Assembly: GCA_017544745.1 (NCBI GenBank)
Contig: JAFYDO010000081.1
Coordinates: forward strand, 1 to 5,274
Direction: 5' to 3'
From: Treponema sp.
GTDB taxonomy: Bacteria; Spirochaetota; Spirochaetia; Treponematales; Treponemataceae
DNA length: 5,274 nucleotides
Below the pieces are notes generated by a model. It made no database searches. It had not been told where the DNA came from and saw only the letters and a list, made by a program, of their open reading frames with translations. Each line of letters begins with the position of its first letter. Position 1 is the first letter of the stretch. A program made the translations under genes and the position numbers. Shown here one piece after another: positions 1 through 5,274 of the stretch.

Positions 1-1160
1 AGATCCATTTTTTCCGGAATTATACAGTCATCGCTGGCATCCATGTAAATTGGAATAGGGAAAAAGTTAATTGCCATATCATCCATGGAACACAGATGTA
101 TAATATGCTTAAGGTTATAATAGAACTGTCGCAGGGTATTGGCGCTTTTAAGAATATCAAGAAGAATGATGATATTATTGCGTTCGTTAATATCATTCAT
201 GTACTGATTAAGACGCGAAACCTGGCCTTTATCTTCCTGTTCTACAACTCCTTCCGAATTGATGTAAATCTGGTCTCCCATTTCCAGAGAAATACAGCCG
301 CACGACTGACGGAATTTTGGTTCAAGGTCTGAATACTGAATGCGCTCAATTTCTTTTCCGTCCAGAACATCCATAGCTGTCTTTGCGCAGTTATAGCCCT
401 GACCGTAAATATTCTGATTGATTGTAGAAAGACGCGGATTAGAACAGTTGGCAACCATGGAATCGTCAAAACCTACAACCTTAATATCCTTTGGAATAGA
501 AAAGCCAAGCTCGTCCATAACCCGGTAGGCACCAATTGCCATCATATCGTTGGCACAGACAATTGCGTCAAAGCCTACATCTGACTTTTTTTTGAGCACA
601 GCTCTAAGTGCGGCCTCGGCATCAAAGTCGGTAAAGTTACCTTCAAAAAGATATTTTTCATTAAACTTGAGCTTATTGGCAGCCATGGCTTCTTTAAATG
701 ATTCCAGGCGCTCTATTGCTTCTTCTGATTTTGTTGCAGCCGCAGAAAGAAAGGCAATTTTTTTGCAGCCATGAACTTCCTTTAAGTGAGTTACAACATC
801 CATGTAGGATTTTCTACAGTTGGCAAGAACAGCATAGGTATTTGTAAGATTAAGAGGAACAGCAGCAGTAATAACCGGGCGGCGTCCAAACCGGTTGAGT
901 TCTTCTTCCAGTTCTGTCTGACTCATTGTGGCACAGTAAACACCGGCTGCCACGATGATTGCATCTACTTCTTCTGAAAAAAGCAGGTCGGCACTGCTCC
1001 AATACTGGTAGTCGTAAGTACCAACTGTACTGTGAGGTAATTTTGTCTGTGCATAAATAACGGCAACATCCTTGTCACTAAAATAATCATAGATGCCGTT
1101 CAAGAAGTCTGTACTGTACTCAATATTAAATGTTGGTATTAATACCCCAATTTTTTTCAT
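1..1160 (-). CDS. LacI/PBP1-type substrate-binding sensor protein, HTH-less, C-terminus cut off by window edge
   Basis: An open frame of 386 codons starts at the ATG at 1158-1160 (MKKIGVLIPTFN) and runs off the left edge without a stop. Residues 1-280 look like a type 1 periplasmic-binding fold as in LacI/GalR regulators. The N-terminal strand is IGVLIPT, the segment near 198-212 reads FDAIVCANDMMAIGA, and VVGFDDS plus NPRLSTINQ follow at 228-249. There is no LacI helix-turn-helix in front and no signal peptide, so the protein is probably a cytoplasmic sugar or small-ligand sensor. RQSCGC at 284-289 is a motif I associate with LacI-like sensor domains fused to GGDEF or AraC outputs in spirochaetes and clostridia. 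The following helical region (310-386) would be the linker. A diguanylate cyclase output is a guess, because that part is outside the window. A TATAAT box lies 21 nt upstream. The Shine-Dalgarno is weak (GGTG). The sensor family is solid; ligand and output are unknown. Confidence 0.85.
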   Translation of the reverse strand, partial: MKKIGVLIPTFNIEYSTDFLNGIYDYFSDKDVAVIYAQTKLPHSTVGTYDYQYWSSADLLFSEEVDAIIVAAGVYCATMSQTELEEELNRFGRRPVITAAVPLNLTNTYAVLANCRKSYMDVVTHLKEVHGCKKIAFLSAAATKSEEAIERLESFKEAMAANKLKFNEKYLFEGNFTDFDAEAALRAVLKKKSDVGFDAIVCANDMMAIGAYRVMDELGFSIPKDIKVVGFDDSMVANCSNPRLSTINQNIYGQGYNCAKTAMDVLDGKEIERIQYSDLEPKFRQSCGCISLEMGDQIYINSEGVVEQEDKGQVSRLNQYMNDINERNNIIILLDILKSANTLRQFYYNLKHIIHLCSMDDMAINFFPIPIYMDASDDCIIPEKMD

Positions 1161-1180
1161 ACAAACACCAATATATATTC

Positions 1181-1186
1181 ATTATA
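1181..1186 (-). promoter_or_regulatory. Candidate -10 box for the LacI-like sensor gene
   Basis: A perfect TATAAT reads on the minus strand in the 67-bp gap between the rimO stop and the sensor ATG. It predicts a transcript start near 1174 and a leader of about 14 nt. The -35 position at 17 bp spacing reads TATCTT, a poor match, so this is supported by the -10 and AT-rich surroundings only. I see no terminator hairpin after rimO, so read-through from the upstream genes is also possible. Confidence 0.45.
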
Positions 1187-1227
1187 ACCTAGAATTTAAT
1201 ATAAAGATAGTTATTTTTTTACTGATT

Positions 1228-2616
1228 TTAGATAAATGACAGAGAATCCGACTCCCGGAACTCCCTTACAAGCGATTTATACCTGCTGTCCAGATCTACA
1301 CCGGTACAGGCAAGACAGACAACTTTTACAACATTGCCTTCTTTTACAGCCTTACATTCAGACGGGTCATCAAGGTCATAGCGTACAACAACACAGCCGT
1401 CTACATCAGGTGCCTGGAACCATGCACGTCCTATTGCAAGACCTTCTTCTTCGGAAACAATAACCTCTTCTATAAGAACATTAAATTCTTTGGAAACATA
1501 GCCTGCAAGATGTTTTGCGGTAAGTTCAGACTGAATTTCTTCGAGCTCCCCCGCTCTCTGCTTTGCAATTTTTGCAGGAACTCTTGGCTTAAAAGCCCAG
1601 GCAGGAGTTCCTTCTTCGCGGCTGTAGGGAAAGCAGCCGGACCATACAGGATTTATTTCCATAAGAAAGTTTTTTGTATTTTCAAAGGCTGCGTCTGTTT
1701 CGCCGGGAAAGCCTGTAAGAAAGGTTGTTCGCAAAACTGCATCTGGAAGCTCTGAACGTATTTTTGTTATTGTATCTACATATTTTTTTGCAGGGCCCAC
1801 GCGGTTCATGGCACGGATAAGCTGGTCGTCTCCTGTCTGGAAGGGAATGTCAAAATATGGAAGCAGGCGTTTGTCCTTTTTATAAAGCTCAATAATCGAG
1901 GTGTCTAAATGATCGGGGTGAATATACAGGGTTCGGACAATAAAATCTCCTTCGAGTAAAGAGATTTGAGAAAGAAGATATTTAAGACCGCTGCCCTTTT
2001 CTTCTTTGCAGGTAAAGGCTGCCAGGTCCTGACCAATGAGGTTTATTTCGTAAACTCCGTTTTTGATGAGGGTTTTAATTTCCTTAATGATTGAGCTTAC
2101 CTGACGGCTGCGTACCGGTCCACGTATTAAAGGAATGGCACAGAACGAACAGTTATTGGAACAGCCTTCGGTTATTTTTACATAAGCAGAAGCCTTGTAA
2201 TTAAAGATGAGCGGGCGGTTACCTTCGCAGATGCCCTTTTGTTCAAAGGAGGCTTGTGGTGCTTCTTTTTGCTTACTGCAGTTTTTTATGTAATCTGCAA
2301 TTTGGGAGAGGTCGCCGTTACCAAAGATTCCATCAAGCTCCGGCATAGATTCTTCTAGGTCCTTTGCATAACGCTGGGCAAGGCAGCCTGCCAGAATGAT
2401 TTTGGCTTTTGGATACATCTGTTTTATTGAATAAACTGCGTTGATTGATTCTTTTTTTGCAGATTCAATAAAACCGCAGGAGTTTATAATTATAAAATCT
2501 GCGTTCTGAGCCTGGTCTGTATATTCAAAACCTGATTGTGTCAGAAAGCCTGTAATGAGTTCGCCGTCTGTCTGATTTTTTGCGCAGCCGTGCTGGTCTA
2601 TAAAAAACTTTGCCAT
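1228..2616 (-). CDS. rimO: Ribosomal protein S12 methylthiotransferase RimO
   Basis: This 462-residue radical-SAM methylthiotransferase is predicted to add a methylthio group to the conserved Asp of ribosomal protein uS12. The N-terminal MTTase domain has three cluster cysteines, C11 (QHGCAKNQTD), C47 (NSCGF) and C78 (LAGCLAQR), for the auxiliary [4Fe-4S] cluster. The radical-SAM core has C152, C156 and C159 in CSNNCSFCAIPLIRG. RimO-like marks follow: INLIGQDL (191-198), HPDHLD (233-238), YFDIPFQ (254-260), AMNRVG (269-274) and RTTFLTGFPGE (296-306). A C-terminal TRAM-like domain (about 372-440) carries GRAWFQAPDVDG, typical of RimO rather than MiaB or MtaB. Length fits the family. The N-terminal motif is CAKNQTD rather than the more common CPKNLVD, a mild divergence. 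ATG at 2616 follows GGAG with 8 nt spacing. It is probably co-transcribed with the two genes upstream, starting 15 nt after the RodZ-like stop. Confidence 0.95.
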   Translation of the reverse strand: MAKFFIDQHGCAKNQTDGELITGFLTQSGFEYTDQAQNADFIIINSCGFIESAKKESINAVYSIKQMYPKAKIILAGCLAQRYAKDLEESMPELDGIFGNGDLSQIADYIKNCSKQKEAPQASFEQKGICEGNRPLIFNYKASAYVKITEGCSNNCSFCAIPLIRGPVRSRQVSSIIKEIKTLIKNGVYEINLIGQDLAAFTCKEEKGSGLKYLLSQISLLEGDFIVRTLYIHPDHLDTSIIELYKKDKRLLPYFDIPFQTGDDQLIRAMNRVGPAKKYVDTITKIRSELPDAVLRTTFLTGFPGETDAAFENTKNFLMEINPVWSGCFPYSREEGTPAWAFKPRVPAKIAKQRAGELEEIQSELTAKHLAGYVSKEFNVLIEEVIVSEEEGLAIGRAWFQAPDVDGCVVVRYDLDDPSECKAVKEGNVVKVVCLACTGVDLDSRYKSLVREFRESDSLSFI

Positions 2617-2624
2617 AAAAATGA

Positions 2625-2628
2625 CTCC
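2625..2628 (-). promoter_or_regulatory. Ribosome binding site of rimO
   Basis: GGAG on the minus strand, 8 nt before the rimO ATG and 3 nt after the stop codon of the RodZ-like gene. Its place inside the 15-nt gap fixes the rimO start and suggests translational coupling to the upstream gene. Confidence 0.7.
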
Positions 2629-2631
2629 GGT

Positions 2632-3720
2632 TTAGTCCAGCTCTATTACGACAATTTTATATCTGCCGTCGGAATCCTTAATCCATTTAATGTCTTCTAC
2701 GAGAACCTGTCCTGCAGCACCAATATCCAGATCAAAGGTTCTTGAATCGGCAACAATTGTAAATTTAACTGCGTTGCTGTTAGAAATCCAAAGGCGGATT
2801 CCATTGTGAGGGTTTGCAGTAAATACTTCGCCCTTTGAAAAATATGATTCTACAGAATTATCGTTGTCAACCTTGTCGCGGAAAAGACAGGAGCTGCGGA
2901 AGCTTGCATTTATAGTAAACGGATAGGCACGGTTGTCTTCGAGAATAACCTTTTGAGGATGCTTAGATTTGATGTCCGATTCAAACGGAATCTCGTCCAT
3001 GTTAGAAGCGTTGGAAGCAACAGAAACTCCGTGGCGCAGCAGCATGCTTACTTCAACTCCGCGCGATTCGTCGGTAGAAGAAATGTCTGAAACATAAACG
3101 ATGAGGTCTGACTGAGAGTCTCCGTTGATATCAATTTCTGTTTCTTCTGCAAGGTCTGTATAGAAAACTCCGCTTGGTGTATCAAGACCAAACGAAGAGA
3201 GAGTGTCGCGTACTGTAAGAACTATGTGACCGTTGTCGGTAGGAACTTTAATCTGGTCTCCCTTGTAAACTCTCTGTGTAAACTTGGCAGTTCCAAGCTC
3301 ATATTCATGAGTCTTTGCTTTGTTGGTAAGTACAACTGAATCATCATCTTCTACATTCTTTTTTGTCAAAAGCAGAATTGAAATTGTTGTAATAGTTCCT
3401 ACGATAAGAACAAGAGGAATTACAATTGCAGGAATGAGCCAGCGTGGACGGCGCTTAATTAAAAGACCTTCCGGAACCGGAGATTCCTGGATCTTTTTAT
3501 TGTTATAAAGTCTAAGGATATAGTCTGTATCAAGTTCAAGATAGTTTGCATAGTTACGGAGAAAACCAATCATGTAGGCTTCGCCCGGGAATACTCCGTT
3601 ATCTTCTTCTTCAAGACCTGTAAGATAGCGGCTTTCGATGGAAATCTCCCTGGCAATTTTTTCTATATTAAGATTTTTTTCTTCGCGTGCGTTTCGCAGT
3701 ATTTCACCGTAACTATCCAT
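2632..3720 (-). CDS. RodZ-like HTH membrane protein with extended periplasmic region
   Basis: This 362-residue protein has the RodZ order: a cytoplasmic helix-turn-helix domain (about 3-72), a basic KRRPR stretch (89-93), one membrane helix (about 94-118) and a periplasmic part. The HTH domain begins GEILRNAREEKNLNIEKIA and ends with the RodZ-typical GFLRNYANYLELD (52-64). In E. coli, RodZ links its HTH domain to MreB filaments and helps set rod shape; a shape or cytoskeleton role here is inferred from that family. The last part (about 268-345: NASF near 271, then FSKGEVF, IRLWISNSNAVKF) resembles the RodZ C-terminal beta domain (DUF4115). Between membrane helix and that domain lies an extra segment of about 130 residues with a DINGDSQSDL loop (197-206) like EF-hand or FG-GAP calcium loops. 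It lies between the lolA-like gene (9 nt gap) and rimO (15 nt gap). No mreB is visible in the window. Confidence 0.82.
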   Translation of the reverse strand: MDSYGEILRNAREEKNLNIEKIAREISIESRYLTGLEEEDNGVFPGEAYMIGFLRNYANYLELDTDYILRLYNNKKIQESPVPEGLLIKRRPRWLIPAIVIPLVLIVGTITTISILLLTKKNVEDDDSVVLTNKAKTHEYELGTAKFTQRVYKGDQIKVPTDNGHIVLTVRDTLSSFGLDTPSGVFYTDLAEETEIDINGDSQSDLIVYVSDISSTDESRGVEVSMLLRHGVSVASNASNMDEIPFESDIKSKHPQKVILEDNRAYPFTINASFRSSCLFRDKVDNDNSVESYFSKGEVFTANPHNGIRLWISNSNAVKFTIVADSRTFDLDIGAAGQVLVEDIKWIKDSDGRYKIVVIELD

Positions 3721-3726
3721 TCTTCT

Positions 3727-3731
3727 CTCCT
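3727..3731 (-). promoter_or_regulatory. Ribosome binding site of RodZ-like gene, overlapping the upstream stop codon
   Basis: AGGAG on the minus strand, 6 nt before the ATG at 3720. Its first two bases are the last two bases of the TAG stop (3730-3732) of the lolA-like gene. A ribosome ending lolA would therefore sit on this site, which points to coupled translation. Confidence 0.75.
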
Positions 3732-4392
3732 ACTCCGAAAACAGGAAGTTATTGTAATTGTTTGCCGATGAAGGTGCATCGTAAATAAAGCGCTGGTCTG
3801 TAATATCCTGATTAAGCTTGTAATCAAAGAAATTGAAAACCAGAGCTTCGCCCTTTGGTGTTACTGCTTCTATGCGGCGGATAAGCTTAGTCTGTTCATT
3901 TACTGCAATACTTATATAACGGAAGGCTTCTGAAGCACTTTTTCTTGTAAGAACAAATTTTACAACCATTTCGTCTGAACCGTCTTCCAGAGGCTCTGCG
4001 TTCTGACCGGTTTCGTAGGCTACAGTATAATAGCGGCTCAAAAGTGAAAGTCCCTGTGGAGTTGTAAGAGCTTCTACACCTGTATCTTCTGTAATGCTCT
4101 GCTGCAAAACAGCATCTGAATCTGGCAGATAGATTGTAAGAACTTCTCCATTATAGCAGATTACCTGCTCCTGCGGATTTGTATAATCAAGACGCAGAAG
4201 ATCCGGTGCCTTAAAACTAAGGTTTCCAGCCGACTCCTGCTTGTCTACCTTTATCTCAAATTCTACTTCGTAGTCTTTTATAGTTGCGTAATATTCTGAA
4301 ATTGTCTTAAAATATGCGCTGGCCGTGGTAATACTCTGAGCAAAAAGAGAAGCCGAAAAAAGCGCAAGCATGGCGAAAAATGTCTTTTTCAT
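3730..4392 (-). CDS. lolA: LolA-like outer-membrane lipoprotein carrier protein
   Basis: The 220-residue exported protein starts MKKTFFAMLALFSASLFAQS, a classic signal peptide (basic n-region, hydrophobic core, likely cut after A18 or S20). It has no lipobox Cys, so it should be soluble in the periplasm. The mature part fits LolA: an early helix with AYFKTISEYYATIKDYEVEFE, then GNLSFKAPDLLRLDY (57-70), ICYNGEVLTIYLPD (78-91), FVLTR, a charged strand near 168-176 (TKLIRRIEA), and a late FNFFDYKLNQDITDQRF (187-202). LolA proteins take lipoproteins from the LolCDE transporter and carry them across the periplasm; family membership is clear but the cargo role is inferred. An in-frame TTG at 4398 could extend it by two residues. 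I prefer the ATG at 4392 because the promoter at 4401-4429 puts the transcript start at about 4394. It heads the three-gene run with the RodZ-like gene and rimO. Confidence 0.82.
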   Translation of the reverse strand: MKKTFFAMLALFSASLFAQSITTASAYFKTISEYYATIKDYEVEFEIKVDKQESAGNLSFKAPDLLRLDYTNPQEQVICYNGEVLTIYLPDSDAVLQQSITEDTGVEALTTPQGLSLLSRYYTVAYETGQNAEPLEDGSDEMVVKFVLTRKSASEAFRYISIAVNEQTKLIRRIEAVTPKGEALVFNFFDYKLNQDITDQRFIYDAPSSANNYNNFLFSE

Positions 4393-4400
4393 ATTCAAAT

Positions 4401-4429
4401 ATTATATCGATAAAATGATAATATGTCTA
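4401..4429 (-). promoter_or_regulatory. Near-consensus sigma-70-type promoter of the lolA-rodZ-rimO run
   Basis: On the minus strand, TAGACA (4424-4429, 5 of 6 to TTGACA) is followed after exactly 17 bp by a perfect TATAAT (4401-4406). The expected start is near 4394-4395, only 2-3 nt before the lolA ATG at 4392. The flanks are AT-rich. No Shine-Dalgarno lies between the -10 box and the ATG, so the message is predicted to be leaderless or nearly so. Confidence 0.75.
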
Positions 4430-4513
4430 TTTATATAAAAAAATCTTTGACGAGCGGGGATAAAAGAAAAGACAAATAACTTGAAAAATACACATAAAAA
4501 ATAGCGCGAAGGA

Positions 4514-4629
4514 ACAAAACGGGGGACAAAATGACTCTGTCTGTTGATGCCGCGCGAGCGGCATTTAATAGTTCCTATGCAACAGACAGCGTCAAGCAGC
4601 CTAGGCGGCGGTTTTGGCCACCGTTTTGT
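4514..4629. other. Multi-stem inverted-repeat element between ftsH and lolA (structured RNA, terminator or DNA element)
   Basis: Three nested stems can be read directly. The outer stem pairs 4514-4525 with 4618-4629 (11 of 12 positions, including ACAAAACGG with CCGTTTTGT). The middle stem pairs 4532-4546 with 4580-4594 (14 of 15, including a perfect CTGTCTGTTG with CAACAGACAG). An apical hairpin, ATGCCGC/GCGGCAT (4547-4553 with 4558-4564), stacks directly on the middle stem and has a GCGA loop on the plus strand, a GNRA tetraloop. A 15-nt unpaired strand (4565-4579) joins hairpin and stem. On the minus strand the middle stem is followed by TTTTGT, so it could serve as an ftsH terminator. A competing minus-strand hairpin, CGGTGG/CCGCCG (4607-4624), needs one G-U pair on that strand but would hold a C-A mismatch on the plus strand. 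I do not recognise a known RNA family. The strand is undecided. Confidence 0.6.
4526..4594 (-). terminator. Possible intrinsic terminator of ftsH
   Basis: The 15-position stem (14 paired) reads on the minus strand 45 nt past the ftsH stop and is followed at once by TTTTGT. The stem encloses a second GC-rich hairpin, which is more complex than a usual terminator, and the T run is short. This is the best terminator candidate in the gap. It may equally be part of the larger element described at 4514-4629. Confidence 0.35.
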
Positions 4630-4638
4630 GACTGGGAG

Positions 4639-5274
4639 CTATTTTTTCTCCTGATTATCAGCTTTTGTTGTAGCTTTTGTTGTAGTTTTTTTTGTAGTCT
4701 TTTTTGCGGTAGTGGCCTTTTCTTCCAGTTCCAGACAATGACTTTCACCATTTACAATTTCGTAGAACTCTTTGCCTTCGATGGTTTCTACTTCCATAAG
4801 GCGGTTGGCTATAAAGTCTATGAGGTCCTTGTGCTTGCGGAGGAGCTTGAGTACGTAGTCGTAGCGCTCGTTCATAATGCGGGCAATTTCTTCGTCTACG
4901 TAATTCTGAGTCTGTTCACTAAATTCGCGCACAAGACTTGGTTCACCACCACGGTTTCCAAGTACGCCTTTACCAAGAGTAACGTTCTTGTATTTGTCTG
5001 ACATACCAAAGTCGGTAATCATGCGTTTTACAATGTCGGTTGCGCGGGCAATATCGTTGGAAGCACCGGTAGAAATGTCACCAAGGACAATCTCTTCGGC
5101 AGCACGTCCACCAAGAAGGCTGTCTATTTCGTTCATCATGTCCTTGCGGGTCATAATGAATTTTTCTTCTTCTTCGCGGTACTGAGTAAAGCCGCCTACT
5201 CCATGGCTGCGTGGAACAACTGTAATCTTATTTACAGGTTCGTGTTCCGGGTTATAGGCTGCAACAAGGGCATG
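4639..5274 (-). CDS. ftsH: ATP-dependent zinc metalloprotease FtsH, C-terminal part (5' end outside window)
   Basis: The frame is open from the right edge to the TAG at 4639-4641, giving 211 residues. It begins HALVAAYNPEHEPVNKITVV, so the first His is the second zinc His of the HEAGH motif; the AAA ATPase domain lies outside. M41 protease features follow: PRSHGVGGFTQY (21-32), LLGGRAAEEIVLGDISTGAS (53-72), and D74 in NDIARAT, the usual third zinc ligand. FtsH is a hexameric inner-membrane protease that degrades misassembled membrane proteins and some regulators. The Met at 5154 is internal (residue 41), not a start. After the usual GKEFYEIVNG ending (167-176) the protein has a tail of about 35 residues with TTAKKTTKKTTTKATTK, encoded by 12-bp tandem units. 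The tail is variable in the family and probably dispensable for catalysis (inference). Confidence 0.96.
   Translation of the reverse strand, partial: HALVAAYNPEHEPVNKITVVPRSHGVGGFTQYREEEEKFIMTRKDMMNEIDSLLGGRAAEEIVLGDISTGASNDIARATDIVKRMITDFGMSDKYKNVTLGKGVLGNRGGEPSLVREFSEQTQNYVDEEIARIMNERYDYVLKLLRKHKDLIDFIANRLMEVETIEGKEFYEIVNGESHCLELEEKATTAKKTTKKTTTKATTKADNQEKK
4661..4708 (-). repeat. 12-bp tandem repeat coding for the Lys/Thr tail of FtsH
   Basis: Four 12-bp units lie in frame. Units 4661-4672 and 4673-4684 are identical (GCTTTTGTTGTA on the plus strand), while 4685-4696 and 4697-4708 are diverged copies. Each adds four residues of the T-T-K-A or T-K-K-T type. A whole number of codons per unit means copy-number change by slippage would keep the frame. 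Confidence 0.75.

Noticed and set aside
96..977. Short open frames on the plus strand and in another minus frame across the left part
   Set aside because: They overlap a continuous minus-strand frame with clear LacI-type sensor motifs and have no recognisable domains of their own.
1161..1227. Intrinsic terminator after rimO
   Set aside because: The gap is AT-rich with a T/A run but has no inverted repeat before it that could form a stable stem.
4396..4398. TTG start for the lolA-like gene
   Set aside because: It would lie at or upstream of the predicted transcript start, and the ATG two codons later gives a standard MKK signal peptide.
4510..4640. Known RNA or recombination site: tmRNA, SRP RNA, 6S RNA, cobalamin riboswitch, integron attC, retron ncRNA
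   Set aside because: I see no tmRNA tag ending or CCA-type end, no SRP core motif, no complete cobalamin core, no matched attC core sites and no reverse transcriptase nearby. A GCCAC...CTGGGAG stretch only loosely resembles part of a cobalamin box.
4531..5001. Long plus-strand open frame starting in the structured element and running antisense to ftsH
   Set aside because: Most of it is the mirror of the conserved FtsH C-terminus, including the Cys/Phe-rich part from the K/T repeat. It has no clear ribosome site and no recognisable domain.
4639..5154. A complete 171-residue gene starting at the ATG at 5154
   Set aside because: The same frame stays open to the window edge, and its extra 40 residues match the FtsH protease core, so this Met is internal.

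Overview
The window is a stretch of bacterial chromosome in which every supported gene lies on the minus strand. The AT-rich, A/T-homopolymer-rich base composition suggests a host-associated Treponema-like spirochaete. So do the divergent RimO, the LolA-like periplasmic protein, a RodZ-like protein with a large extra periplasmic segment, and an HTH-less LacI-type sensor carrying the R-x-S-C-G-C motif. The genus is inferred from general family knowledge; no 16S rRNA or other decisive marker is present.

In the direction of transcription (high to low coordinates), the layout is as follows. (1) The 3' part of ftsH enters at the right edge. It covers the M41 zinc-protease domain from the last His of HEAGH onward and ends in a Lys/Thr-rich tail built from 12-bp tandem units. 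(2) A gap of about 245 bp holds an elaborate inverted-repeat structure (4514-4629) of unknown role. After it come an A-rich stretch and a near-consensus sigma-70-type promoter (TAGACA, 17 bp, TATAAT) that places transcription start 0-3 nt from the next ATG. (3) A tight three-gene run follows: a LolA-like lipoprotein carrier, a RodZ-like HTH/membrane protein and rimO. The gaps are 9 and 15 nt, and each downstream gene has a good Shine-Dalgarno sequence set against the upstream stop. (4) A 67-bp gap contains a TATAAT box and leads into a partial gene that runs off the left edge. That gene encodes a LacI/PBP1-type sugar-sensor protein without an N-terminal DNA-binding domain, so its output domain lies outside the window.

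The genes mostly serve the cell envelope and protein quality: membrane proteolysis (FtsH), lipoprotein trafficking (LolA), cell shape (RodZ-like) and ribosomal protein S12 modification (RimO). The coding genes are ordinary families. The parts most worth a second look are the structured intergenic element, the predicted leaderless lolA transcript, and the extra periplasmic segment of the RodZ-like protein with a Ca-loop-like motif.
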